From Luzula sylvatica (taxonomy: Eukaryota > Streptophyta > Magnoliopsida > Poales > Juncaceae): a stretch of DNA of 64,000 bases. The stretch lies in NCBI GenBank assembly GCA_946800325.1, contig OX326957.1:64707570-64771569 (forward strand), given 5' to 3'. The position numbers and the translations under genes were made by a program. The notes below the pieces were generated by a model that made no database searches, was not told the DNA's origin, and saw nothing but the letters and a program-made list of their open reading frames with translations. Shown one piece after another: positions 20,510 to 30,430 of the stretch; position 1 is the stretch's first letter, and every line of letters begins with the position of its first letter.

Positions 20510-22006
20510 TCACATCTCATTGGGGCCGGTGTAAGGGTTCTGTTCGGGTTGGGCGCTCGGATCAGCTGCGAAGAAGGTGTCGGTATTGAATTGTCCCGAG
20601 TGGGAGTCCGACGGATGCTCGGTGGTATGATGAGGAGAGGTACTAGGGACTCGGTCTTGGGGTGCCGTGTACGGCCCGAAGCGATTTCCAAGGTGAACAT
20701 AGAGATCGGAAAATTGACGACCCACGTTCTCGATCATCCTAGTCTCGGAAGCATGCAAGTCCTCATGAAATGCGTCTCGCATTATTCGTCCATGTTGCTC
20801 AACCCGCTCATCCATCTCCTCGAATAACGCCTTCATATATGCAAACCTCCTTTCGTCGTGTGCCGAAGGGGTGTTAGAGCTTTCTGCACGCTCCTTCTTC
20901 TTACGTTTTCGATCCGGCGCTTCACCGCTTTGGTCAGTATAGGCGGGGTCGGCGTTTGCCTCTTCCTCGGATTGGGTGTCACCCTCCAGCCACCGGGTAG
21001 GATTGCGAGGAAGGTGGAACGCTTCCGCATCTTTAGAGGCACTGATAACCCAACCTTGGATGTTCGATGAATACCGATATCCAAGACGTTGGAGGTTTGC
21101 TTTGGATGCGAGATTTGTTGGCTGTTCCGATCGGAAGTCCCACTCGTTCTCCGGGATCGAAACTCCTTGGAGTTCCAACATCCGGGCGATCAACGTTCCG
21201 TAAGGTAACGATGCATTTCTTTGGCTCAGAACGCTTTCCATGTGACTTATTATGAGATAAGGCACATGGACGGGTAGTTGATCATTGTACCACATACGAT
21301 ACAATAGCATAATATTTCTATTTTCTAAATTTGCCTTCAATTTCGCGACGGGAGTAAGAATATTATTACCGATTTCCCAAACGAATTTCTCAGGAGCTGC
21401 CAAGTGCGATGCCGATTCTTGTGACTGGTATCGATTTGTAACCACCTTCTTCATTGGTTCGATAATGGCGGCTTCGAGACTTCCCTTGCGTGCGTTGTAG
21501 ATCTTCTCTCCATCATCCTTGAGACCCAGCAACTCGCACAGATTTTCAACCGAGATCTCAACTTTTTCACCGAGGATATAGGAGGTTATCTTCTCTAGAG
21601 CATGGTTGAATACGGCGTTTGCATAGAACAATCGAGTGATGACTTCGTAGAACGGCTCGTTAAGACACGCAAGATTTGCGAATCCCCATCTTCTCTCGAT
21701 TGCCTCGATCTTGTCGAAAAGATGAGGAATATTTGGTGGAAACTCGTAGTAGTAGCATTTCGCGATGGATCTCCTTGCCACCACGTCGTTGAAGAGAGTT
21801 CCGGCCTCCGGATTTCGAAAGAGATGTTCATTGTTTATATTTGTGAAATCGTAGTCTGCTTTCAAGATTTCTTGCCGCCTAGGCTTCTTAGCCGCCTTCT
21901 TCTGTTGAGGTGGAGCTCTCGGCCTTGGTTGAGTGTTGGAGCTCTCCCCTACCTTCTTCTTTCCCTTCGAATCCCCCCTAGCAAGCAAGATCTTAGCGGT
22001 ATTCAT
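20510..22006 (-). CDS. Element B second ORF (498 aa), Transposase_32-like plant transposon protein
   Basis: This intact frame sits about 940 bp after gag and before the polypurine tract, where an env-like ORF would lie in some plant copia elements. Residues 1-50 are basic and Pro rich. Residues about 55-230 (FRNPEAGTLFNDVVARR, IERRWGFANLACLNEPFYEV, FYANAVFNHAL, ILGEKVEISVENLCELLGL) resemble the domain annotated in plants as putative plant transposon protein (Transposase_32). Its function is not established, and I know of no catalytic motif. Residues 350-400 hold acidic stretches and a KRKKKER nuclear-localisation-like patch; the tail is His, Ser and Pro rich. There is no signal peptide or membrane segment, so an envelope role is unlikely. 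How it is expressed (spliced or internal start) is unknown. The intergenic part carries a palindrome array. Confidence 0.75.
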   Translation of the reverse strand: MNTAKILLARGDSKGKKKVGESSNTQPRPRAPPQQKKAAKKPRRQEILKADYDFTNINNEHLFRNPEAGTLFNDVVARRSIAKCYYYEFPPNIPHLFDKIEAIERRWGFANLACLNEPFYEVITRLFYANAVFNHALEKITSYILGEKVEISVENLCELLGLKDDGEKIYNARKGSLEAAIIEPMKKVVTNRYQSQESASHLAAPEKFVWEIGNNILTPVAKLKANLENRNIMLLYRMWYNDQLPVHVPYLIISHMESVLSQRNASLPYGTLIARMLELQGVSIPENEWDFRSEQPTNLASKANLQRLGYRYSSNIQGWVISASKDAEAFHLPRNPTRWLEGDTQSEEEANADPAYTDQSGEAPDRKRKKKERAESSNTPSAHDERRFAYMKALFEEMDERVEQHGRIMRDAFHEDLHASETRMIENVGRQFSDLYVHLGNRFGPYTAPQDRVPSTSPHHTTEHPSDSHSGQFNTDTFFAADPSAQPEQNPYTGPNEM

Positions 22007-22205
22007 GGTGATGATCCTTTATGGAGAAAGAGAGTAAGGATTTTGGTGAGAGATAGAGTTAGAAGATAGGTTTTTAGGAAGAGAACGAAGAAGAGATTGA
22101 GTTAAGATGAGATCTTGTCCCTTCAAGTCTTTTCGTACGGAGATACGAACTATCGTGTCCATTGATTAGGGTCGGTTGCATGCTGGTGGGCAGTAAATAC
22201 GATGA

Positions 22206-22738
22206 GTCCGTTCGAACGGACTAATATGTGCGTTGGAAGGCACTCATGTCTGAGAAAAGGCGCTATTTTGGGATTTTAAGTTGTATATGGGAAGTTGTTA
22301 AGTCCGTTCGAACGGACTCCTATGTGCGTTCGAACGCACACACAACTGAGAAGAGGCGCCAGAATATGAAACGGCGCGAGTGTAAGGGTTTGAAGTAGGT
22401 TCGCTGAATGAGGCATGTGCGTTCGAACGCATTAGTTGTTCGTTCGAACGCACTGAACACTGGTGACACTAAGAGTCGGCGCCAAAGTATGAACCGGCGC
22501 CATAATCCTATAATTCATTTTTCTGTTCGGAACGCATTCAGTTGTACGTTCGAACGCACTTGATCCTGGTAGGAAAATTAGATGGCGCCATAATTTAACT
22601 GTGACTTTGGATCTTATAGTCCAGTTGTCCGTTTCGAACGTATTTTAGTCCGTTCGAACAGACTTGAGGCTGTTAAGAGGGTAATTGGTGACTTCATTTG
22701 TCCGTTCCAAACGCACATGTTTTTCGTTCGAACGGACT
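22206..22738. repeat. Paired palindrome array between gag and ORF2 of element B
   Basis: Six pairs of the same motif, with core starts 22210/22232, 22306/22328, 22421/22442, 22525/22548, 22631/22652 and 22704/22726; all partners are about 21-23 bp apart. Pair-to-pair distances vary from about 73 to 115 bp. Another pair lies at 20221-20258, between ORF2 and the 3' LTR. Confidence 0.88.
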
Positions 22739-22946
22739 GGTTCCAGAGATGTGATCACTGGACTGAAATCGTGATTTATTTACCGAGACAAGTGTTCTAA
22801 TGTAATCCTCTATTAACACTTTTGATGTAGCTACATGAGACTCGACCAATTTGGCTAGAATTTAATTTAGCCCATTTCCTATACTCCCCTTACATATTTG
22901 GCTTAAGGTGTGGGATACTAAGGAGTATAGTGTTTCAAGTTAGGGC

Positions 22947-25301
22947 TTAAGCCCTAGGAGGTCCTATACCGAAAGACGTAGAGGGACCCATCGAGTGACG
23001 ATCTTTACGCATCCATATTGAGTTTGATTTCAATTTTGGATTGCGAAGATCACAACCGTTTGAGACATGACCAATTTTGCAACAATAGTTACAAAATGCT
23101 ACGGTGGGCTTATTTGTGGATATGGAACTTTTCACAAAATAATTAGAGAGATGAGGTGGTTTACTTTTCTGAGAAGTTATCGATTTTGGCATATGATGAA
23201 TGTTGTTGGATTGAAATTTGCTTGGTTTAAGTCGATTTTGTTGAAATTGTTTTTGTGTGTTTGTGTAATGTTTGGGAGACCCTTTTTGATATGAAGCGTC
23301 GGTGTAGTTGGTCACTTCGTAGAAATACCCATTTGGTCCTCTTTTGAATAAACAATCGGTTCTTCCCAAATTGTTATGTCTAGGTGGTGAATTTTGTGTG
23401 AAATGATTGTTCCTATAATTATGATTAACACGTTTAGCTTGTTCCGTTTTCACATTTTTACCTTTGTTGTAGTCACGATACATGAAAGCATTTCCGTGAC
23501 TACCCATTTTATTGTTCTCCCATTTGGATTTTTGATTTTTAGATATGGAAAAATCGGGTTTATTACCGTTATTTTTCTTGTATCCTAAACCGGATTTGTC
23601 ATTGGGCTTTTGTCCCATTAATGACGATTTCAAGATATCATCCAATGAAGGAGGACTCAATGCAATAGTTGCACAAGCCTTCTTCAAGGACTCATTTTCA
23701 ACTTTACAATTTTGAAGTTCGACTTTTAAATGAGACATCTCACATTTAAGGGTTTGACACTCACATTTTGAAAACCCTTTAAATTCTTTTAGTTGAGATT
23801 TATATGCCAAAATAGATAGTTCAAGAGAAGCTACCTTATCCTTGAGAGTTTGTGTTGAGCTCTCAAGTTTACTCTCTATTTGTTGAAAGTTTCCTTCATC
23901 TTTTAGAAACTCGTCACACGACTCGAGTTCTAATTTGAATGCGGGAGAAAACTTAGGACGATGTAATGATTCTACGTTAGTTATAGAGTTGATACGTACC
24001 TCATGACCTTGGTCATGTGTTGAGCTTGGAGTAGGAGTATATGGTTCTTTGTCTATAAGTGTGGGAGTGCGAGGTGTAGCGGTTAAACCTCGTTCAATTC
24101 GAAGAGATCTGATTGCAGCTTCCACTGCGCTCATTGGTGGAGAATCGATCCTTACCATAAGTGCAAGGTTTGCGGGGTGTCGGTTTGATGGACCATCCGA
24201 TTCAGATGATGTGCTTGATCCATCCGTTTCTCCCCACCTGGAATCGACATTAGCTTTATATGCTTTTTTCTTTTTGTAATATTTACCTTTGTATTTTTGG
24301 CGATCTTCTCGGCCCTTGTCCTCATATCTTCTTTCATATCGAGGTTCTCGTCTATCTCGATCCTTGTGATCGTCATCCTTTTTATTCCACCGAGAATTTT
24401 CAGGATGGAGCGTCCAACACGACTCCATCATATGTCCAATCTTCTTGCACCAAAAGCAATGAGGTTTTAGCCCCTTTTGTTTCCGATTCTCGTTGAATCG
24501 CTTCTCGTCCCTTTGCCACTCTAGGAGTCGCAACGTGAGATCATCCATTTCATTGTCGTCATTGCTTACATTCACGGCGGGCAAAGCTACGGTTTTGGAG
24601 TGAGGAGAGGGCATGTAGATTCCTTGTTCTTCATCGAGTTGCTTGAGTCGAATCTCGAAATTTCGGAATTGACTTACCAATTCTTCAGGCGTGAGGTCTT
24701 GTGAAGCTACCGCTGTACCTAAAGCTACACGTAAAGATTCCCAACTACGGGGCATAGATTGAAGTAATCTATCAATAATTCTATCATCAGTAAGAGGTGC
24801 ATTTTGGGTGGCATATCGGGTTTTTAGTACATTAATTTTTGCCCAGATTTTATCAACGGACTCTCCCTCAATCATTCGGAGATTGTTGAATTCTTGTTCA
24901 AGTCCGATGATATTAGTTCTTCTCATTTGAGATGTACCCTCGTATCTCTCATTGAGCATACGCCACATTTCATATGAGTTTTCACAATGATCAACTAGCG
25001 ATCCGATAGTACTAATTACGTTGTTCAGTATTAAGTTTTGAGCGTAAATGTCATTAGTTCTATCTTCCCTAGTTTGAGCAGGGTAGGTTACATTTCCGTC
25101 CGTGTCAACCTCTTGGGCCAAGACAAAGCCTCGTAACACTACCTTGTCAAGTCCTTGGAGAGCGAATGCATTTAGCATGCATTTCTTCCAAGAACTCCAA
25201 TTGGTTCCATCTAATTCACGTGAGTTTGATATATTTGATTTGGGTACGGTATTTATCGGATTTATCGATGAGTTTTGTACAATAGGATTAATTTCGGCCA
25301 T
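22947..25301 (-). CDS. Element B Gag (784 aa), intact
   Basis: The ATG lies 54 bp inside the primer site. Residues about 30-225 form a UBN2/DUF4219-type capsid-like region (NWSSWKKCMLNAFALQGLD, MWRMLNERYEGTSQ, RLLQSMPRSWESL). A first zinc knuckle is CFWCKKIGHMMESC near residue 283, followed by a charged Lys/Arg/Asp region. Residues about 455-560 look like a coiled coil with regular Leu, and are followed by SLDDILKSSLMGQKPNDKSG. A second zinc knuckle, CNYCCKIGHVSNGC, sits near residue 735. The frame stops soon after; in autonomous relatives it would run on into protease. Two knuckles separated by a coiled coil recall SIRE/Maximus copia Gag. The product should assemble particles and bind element RNA. 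No stop or shift interrupts it. Confidence 0.88.
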   Translation of the reverse strand: MAEINPIVQNSSINPINTVPKSNISNSRELDGTNWSSWKKCMLNAFALQGLDKVVLRGFVLAQEVDTDGNVTYPAQTREDRTNDIYAQNLILNNVISTIGSLVDHCENSYEMWRMLNERYEGTSQMRRTNIIGLEQEFNNLRMIEGESVDKIWAKINVLKTRYATQNAPLTDDRIIDRLLQSMPRSWESLRVALGTAVASQDLTPEELVSQFRNFEIRLKQLDEEQGIYMPSPHSKTVALPAVNVSNDDNEMDDLTLRLLEWQRDEKRFNENRKQKGLKPHCFWCKKIGHMMESCWTLHPENSRWNKKDDDHKDRDRREPRYERRYEDKGREDRQKYKGKYYKKKKAYKANVDSRWGETDGSSTSSESDGPSNRHPANLALMVRIDSPPMSAVEAAIRSLRIERGLTATPRTPTLIDKEPYTPTPSSTHDQGHEVRINSITNVESLHRPKFSPAFKLELESCDEFLKDEGNFQQIESKLESSTQTLKDKVASLELSILAYKSQLKEFKGFSKCECQTLKCEMSHLKVELQNCKVENESLKKACATIALSPPSLDDILKSSLMGQKPNDKSGLGYKKNNGNKPDFSISKNQKSKWENNKMGSHGNAFMYRDYNKGKNVKTEQAKRVNHNYRNNHFTQNSPPRHNNLGRTDCLFKRGPNGYFYEVTNYTDASYQKGSPKHYTNTQKQFQQNRLKPSKFQSNNIHHMPKSITSQKSKPPHLSNYFVKSSISTNKPTVAFCNYCCKIGHVSNGCDLRNPKLKSNSIWMRKDRHSMGPSTSFGIGPPRA

Positions 25302-25354
25302 TTGATCGTTAAGTACAAGTTATCCCTAATACTCAAAGAGATGGTTAGTACCTT

Positions 25355-25366
25355 GCTCTGATACCA
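25355..25366 (-). other. Element B primer binding site
   Basis: TGGTATCAGAGC on the minus strand, two bases inside the 5' LTR, complementary to the 3' end of initiator Met tRNA. It fixes the element's orientation. Confidence 0.85.
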
Positions 25367-25950
25367 ATTGTTGGTTAATTCTAATCTAGAGGGGGGTAAA
25401 TTTGGCAATCTAGCTTACACTTAGTTTAGATTTAAACCTAATTTACGGTGCGGAATAAATAATAATTTAGATGATAGAGATGATACCGTACAAACACTTT
25501 AACACAAGATGTTTGTTTACGAAGTTCGGTAGGTGATTGCTTTGTAGCTTTAACTCACCCTTTACTCGCTTAATTGACCGACTCAATTATTTGCGAGTAC
25601 CTACGTCTCCGGGAATGCCTTGTGCCTCTTTTTGGCTTTCGATTGAATTCCAACTCAACTCGATTACAAGGATTTGTCTAGATCGATTTACACGCTTCTA
25701 TCGATCTATAGCTAAGGCTCTTTACACTTTGTTGCACTAGCCTATTACACTTTTTCACTAATCGAGCTACAACGTGATCGGTCACGTGAGTGGGATACGA
25801 TTAATGGAGAATATCGAAAGTAGATCAACGATCTAAAGAGGGTTTCTCAAGCTATCAATAGATATAGATAATCACAGCTTAGGGTTTCTCTCTTTTTAGT
25901 TTTGAATGTTTGAAAGTGAAGAAGTGGGAGAGAGAGACCCATGAAGGATT

Positions 25951-25960
25951 CTATTTATAC
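25951..25960 (-). promoter_or_regulatory. Element B LTR TATA box
   Basis: GTATAAATAG on the minus strand, repeated at 19116-19125 in the other LTR. The palindrome pairs begin about 30 bp upstream of it. Confidence 0.65.
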
Positions 25961-25991
25961 TCTCTATAGAAATCCTTCAGAAAACTTGTAG

Positions 25992-26442
25992 TGCGTTCGA
26001 ACGCATAAAGTCCGTTCAGAACGCACTTGTAGTTTGCACTAGCCGTTTCAAAATAACGTGCAAGTACATCTTGGATCCGTTCGAACGGACAATGTCCGTT
26101 CGTAACGGACTCAATTATACATAGCATTTTGCATTCACAGGAACAAGAGTCCGTTCGACGCACTGAAAAGTGGATGAACGGATTCCAGGTTGTCCGTTCG
26201 AACGCACATGTGTGTTCGTTCGAACGCACACATCCCTGTTACATTTTTCCGTTCACAGGAAGGATTGTCCGTTCAACGCACTCAGAAGGTGGGTGAACGG
26301 ATTCTAATTGTCCGTTCGAACGGACATGATTGTTCGTTCGAACGCACACATCCCTGTGACACGTTTGGTTCTAATCAAGGTTTAAAGTTTTGATATGTGG
26401 CAAGTCCGTTCTGAACGGACTTTGAGTTCGTTCAGAACGCAC
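25992..26442. repeat. Paired palindrome array in element B 5' LTR
   Basis: The same seven-pair arrangement as at 19157-19607. Two of the differences between the LTRs fall in or beside palindrome arms (for example GTCCGTT to ATCCGTT near 26076). Confidence 0.88.
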
Positions 26443-26781
26443 TTCCTGCTTGACTGAACTCTTTGTTATTTTGAACATGATTTTACTTGAGTTCTACTAG
26501 GTTTGTACCTATGGTTTATTTGTGGCGTATCCCACTCATGGAAGACTTCAACATCTTGATTCTTGATGTATTCCAATGGCCTTCCTTGTGTTCTTCTTTT
26601 CTTGTTTATCTTGAGACTTCATGTCCTGATTCTTGATGTAATCCAATGAAATCCTCCTTCACAAGTCCTCCTTCATCTTCGTATCGTACCTATGTTATCC
26701 TGCACTTTTCTGGATGTATACATTAGTAATGACAGTGTTTTGAAATAATCAAACTATCAGGAAATTTGAACCAACAGTTTC

Positions 26782-26815
26782 TGCCTCCAACGAAGAGGTA
26801 CCAAAAACCACCTAA
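26782..26815 (+). pseudogene. Downstream end of the interrupted gag relic
   Basis: Reading across the target duplication, the relic continues ASNEEVPKTT and then reaches a stop. This is the right-hand remnant of the gag relic split by element B. Confidence 0.5.
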
Positions 26816-26834
26816 AATATTAGGCACCTAAAAT

Positions 26835-26946
26835 ACTCGTGATGCATAATTCGTATCTCGAATTCGACGGCATGGTCATCGGGATCGGATCGGACCGGGC
26901 CCATCGTTCCGCTGCGCGAGGCTCGGTAGCGATGTCGATACCCAAA
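26835..26946 (+). repeat. Copia F LTR 3' end
   Basis: The stretch GGATCGGACCGGGCCCATC then TTCCGCTGCGCGAGG matches the last 100 bp of the copia E LTR (GGACCGGGCCTTCATTCCGC and onward). The rest of this LTR is missing to the left, where the gag relic and element B lie. Confidence 0.65.
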
Positions 26947-27197
26947 AATGGTATCAGATCGATCGTCGTCGATTCGAGGATCGAATTGGATGTGAATAAG
27001 TGTTATTCACGTCCGTGCATGAATTTAGCATTTTTGTATATGAATTTCGATTTTAATCACAAGTGAAAACTAACTAGAGATCAATCACGTGACGATTGAG
27101 AGCATCTAGAGGTAATCGTGAAAGAGTTTCACGATTGATCGTTTTGGAAACGATCAAAATCAGCAAATTGACAGAAAAATTCTGAAAATCACAGAGG

Positions 27198-27681
27198 TCT
27201 GTCATGACGGAAGTACTTCCGTTGTGACGGAACCTACGGCTTTCGAATAAGTCCAAAAGTTGGACAGTTACGAATAAATGGTTCGTTGTGACGGACTGTA
27301 TCCGTTGTGACAGACTGTGTATAATTAGTAAGTCCAAGAGCTGGACATATATGAGCTAATGAACAGTCGTGACGCAGAGTGTCTAGCGTCATGACGAAAG
27401 TGTATGATCAGGGTCCGTGGTGACGGAACGTTAGTTCGTCACGACGGAAGGTTCTCTGACTTTTTGGGGAAAATTCAATTTGTACAGTCCGTTGTGATAG
27501 AGAGTGTCTCCGTTACAACGAAATAAGGGTTCGTCACAACGAAACCTTTTGTCCGTTGTGACGGAAACTTCTCTAGATTTCTGGTCATTTTTGTCACTTG
27601 ATCCATTGTGACAGATTAACCAATCCGTCGCGACGGAGTATCCAATTCGGTCGTGACAGATGTTTATGCGTCGTGTCAGAC
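27198..27681. repeat. Palindrome array in copia F leader (TTGTGA type)
   Basis: Sixteen units of the form TCCGTTGTGACGGA or close variants. Core starts are 27201, 27221, 27285, 27304, 27366, 27388, 27417, 27438, 27491, 27512, 27533, 27555, 27605, 27627, 27650 and 27670. Neighbours within a group are 19-23 bp apart. Some units are perfect palindromes (GTCATGAC, GTCGCGAC cores); most have the near-palindromic GTTGTGAC core. Confidence 0.85.
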
Positions 27682-28379
27682 TACTCAATAGTCTGCTGAT
27701 TTTGATTTAGACTATACTTTTCGAAATTTATATTAATTATGTAACTAAATCCTCATATTTCATAAACTTGTGATGATCAATATAATATGATTATATTGAT
27801 AAATAAATCCCTATTAATATTTAAGTCATGAAAATGACTTCCATGTCCACAATCGTCGAGGTTGGTCTTACACTTTGCGTGGTTTCAGGCCAAAGTCGGG
27901 CACGCAATGTTGTATGTATCAACATGCATGGTACGTGTTAATTGGGGAGAAACATGGTTTCAGGCCAAAGTCGGGCATGTTTGTAGTCCAATTGAACGAT
28001 ACATGGATATGGTTGTGACTTAACCGTCCAAGCCAATCAGATTGAGGTTCGGGGCATAGATAGGATGCACTAACGGAAATTCGGATTGTATATGATACGA
28101 TCCGATGCCGAAATCCTATAAAGGGTCAAGGGTCGCATTGGATGCTATTGGATGTATCCTACCTAAATAGCGAGATACCATTTGTCGGTCAAAGCCACTT
28201 GTGGGAGGATCGTAAAATAAGGGTCTTGAGGTGTTATTGGATTTAGAATCCCGAATCAATATTAGGGTTATTGATTTGTTAAAAGTAACACACAATCATA
28301 TCATTCATATAAGCATATAAAATAAGTTTGTTATGTTGGTGAATACAATCTGATTGTGTTCTTTTTCGTTGTAGATATC

Positions 28380-29154
28380 ATGTCTTCAAGCAGCACCAAC
28401 ACCCTGTCGATTATATTGATATTGGGAAAGGAAAAACTTGTGGGCAAGAACTACCTTGTCTGGCATCGCAACTTGAGAATTGTTCTCAGACAAGAATGCA
28501 AGGGTCACGTGTTGGGCACGAAGATGATTGATCCTGGCGCCACAGCTACGGCCGAAGAAAAGACCGCATTTGACAAACTTAAGATGGAGTCAAATGACGT
28601 GACATGCCTCATGTTGGCATGTATGTGCGCAAATGTGCAGAAGCAATTTGAGGATTCAGATGCGTACGAGATTAACACAATGCTCAAGAAAATTTTCCAA
28701 GTGCAAGAACGCATCAAAATGTTCAATACATTGAAGGATTTGGTTAATTGTAAGATGCCTAACGGACCTTCAGTTAGCACTCATGTGTTTAAAGTACAAG
28801 CGTTGATCGATCGTCTCGAAAAGTTGGGAGAGAAGGTTTCACCGACACTTTAACATGATTTGATCTTGTGTGCATTGGCACCTATCTTCTCCACTATTGT
28901 GATGAAACCATCACATGCATTCGATGAACAAATCGATTCTCGAGCTTCATGGAATGTTCAAAAACTTTGAGTCGGATTTGCTCAAGGCATTGGAATCCAA
29001 AGCAAGAGTTGCTGGGGATGTCCTTGTGATTCAAGGAGGGATTCACAATAAATCAAGGACCAATGGCGGTGCTGGCAAATCGTTGTCCAAACCTAAGACT
29101 AAAGAAAAGGAGAAATCCGATGATCTTACCATTGCCACAAGACTGGGCATTTGA
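28380..29154 (+). pseudogene. Copia F gag (UBN2 type), broken
   Basis: It starts MSSSSTNTLSIILILGKEKL and continues NYLVWHRNLRIVLRQE, CLMLACMCANVQKQFED and VSTHVFKVQALIDRLEKLGE, all characteristic of Angela/BARE-type copia Gag. A stop at 28851-28853 interrupts it. The next frame resumes with LELHGMFKNFESDLLKALES and a basic tail. A TTGTAG just before the ATG is also present before the gags of copies E and G, so a spliced leader is possible. Confidence 0.8.
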
Positions 29155-29199
29155 AAAGGAATTGCAAAGTTTACCTTGAGGAGGTGAAGAAAAGCAAGG

Positions 29200-30300
29200 G
29201 GAAGGCTTTGGAAGCCGGAACCGCAGGTATGACTGTTATAGATGTTAATGTTTCAACTTTGGACAATTGGGTGTTAGATACTGGTTGTGGAACTCTTATT
29301 TGTTGAAATATGCAAGTTCTTCAAAGTAGGAGACGATTGGCACGAGGCGAGGTTGATCTTCGAGTCGGGAATGAAGCAAATGTTGCTGCATTGGTCGTTG
29401 GAGAAGTTAATTTAACCTTACCTAGTGGACTTGTTTTAGGACTTCATAATTGTTATTATGTTCCAAGTTTGTGGAAGAACATTATTAATGTTTCAAGACT
29501 AGCCAATGATGATTATGAATTTGTTATTAAGAATAATGAATTTTCTATATGTAAGGATAATTTATTAAATGAAAATGTTCTATTATAAAATGGTGTTTAT
29601 GTATTGAATCTCAAAAACGCAAATGACAAGACTATCTATAATGTTAAATCGGATTAAGTCTCTAGATGATAGTCGGACTTTCTTTTGGCATTGTTGTCTC
29701 GGCCATGCAAATGATAAACGTGTATCTAGACTTCATAAAGATGGATTGCTAGACTCATTTGAATTTGATTCATTTGGAGAATGCGAATCTTGTTTACTAG
29801 GCAAGATGACAAAAACACCTTTCTCCTAGGTTGGAGAGAGGTCCAATGAGCACCGAGGCAAGAGGAGGCTACCGGTACTTCATCACTTTCACGGATGATT
29901 ATAGTAGATATGGTTACATCTATTTAATGCGTCACTAATCAGTCTCTTTTGAAAAGTTCAAGGAATTCCAAAATGAAGTACAAAATCAACTCGGCAAGAA
30001 AATTAAAATATTTTGATCAGATCAAGGAGCCGAATATTTGAGCTATGAGTTTGAGGAATTGTTTTGCAATTAACTCCATCCGGAACACCCCAATGGAATG
30101 GTGTATCCGAGAGGAGAAAACGGACTTTGTTAGACATTGTTCGATCAATGATGAGTCAAACGAGTCTTCCAAAATCATTTTGGGGTTACGTTCTTGAGAC
30201 AAAGGCTTTTATATTTAACCGTTTACCTTCTAAATCGGTGCAAAAGACTCCATATGAGATATGGACCGTGTTGAGCATCGTTTACTCAAACAAAAGTTTA
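29200..30300 (+). pseudogene. Copia F protease, GAG-pre-integrase and partial integrase
   Basis: NWVLDTGCGTLIC near 29260 corresponds to the aspartic protease active site region (D-T-G). The next frame gives NEANVAALVVGEVNLTLPSG and NCYYVPSLWKNIINVSRL. GAG-pre-integrase is WHCCLGHANDKRVSRLHKDG then CESCLLGKMTKTPFS. Integrase survives as fragments with FTDDYSRYG and SGTPQWNGVSERRKRTLLDI. Multiple stops and shifts. Reverse transcriptase is absent. Confidence 0.75.
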
Positions 30301-30430
30301 TTACTTTAATATAGTATGGATAAGTGGGGTTATCGGTCCACTAGAAAATATGTAGTTATTGTAGATTAAATATTCTAAATTTTCGACTAAATGTTTCAAA
30401 CTAACACAAGGAAATACATAGTTATTTTTG
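30301..30430. other. Junction between copia copies F and G
   Basis: About 130 bp of AT-rich sequence separates the integrase relic of F from the inverted gag of G. It contains TAGTTATT...TTTGACTAAA/ATGTTTCAA phrases repeated once but no recognisable element. Confidence 0.35.

Larger units (their letters stand above)
18534..26776 (-). mobile_element. Element B: complete 8243-bp LTR retrotransposon without pol
   Basis: Two 1408-bp LTRs (18534-19941 and 25369-26776) enclose, in minus-strand order, a tRNA-Met primer site, a 784-residue gag, a 498-residue second ORF, and a polypurine tract. A perfect 5-bp target duplication, GTTTC, is present at 18529-18533 and 26777-26781. By eye the LTRs differ at about 14 positions, nearly all transitions, so about 1 percent divergence and a young insertion. 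There is no protease, integrase, reverse transcriptase or RNase H between gag and the 3' LTR, so it must rely on another element in trans. The gag, with two zinc knuckles and a coiled coil, is closest in style to SIRE/Maximus copia gag. Confidence 0.9.
25369..26776 (-). repeat. Element B 5' LTR, 1408 bp
   Basis: Same length and near-identical sequence to 18534-19941. In element orientation this is the upstream LTR. The palindrome array (25992-26442) lies in U3, upstream of the TATA box at 25951-25960. Most differences from the 3' copy are C/T or G/A, as expected from deamination of methylated cytosine. Confidence 0.93.
26835..30300 (+). mobile_element. Angela/BARE-like copia F, truncated in integrase
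   Basis: The order is LTR tail (to about 26946), primer site (26949-26958, TGGTATCAGA), a 1.4-kb leader with a palindrome array, gag, protease, GAG-pre-integrase and the front half of integrase. Homology stops at about 30300, before reverse transcriptase. The leader and gag are collinear with copia E (61678-64000). Many stops and shifts show it is old. Confidence 0.8.

Noticed and set aside
20510..22006. Env-like protein of a SIRE-type element
   Set aside because: The frame occupies the env position but has no signal peptide, transmembrane segment or coiled fusion region; its middle part resembles the Transposase_32 domain instead.
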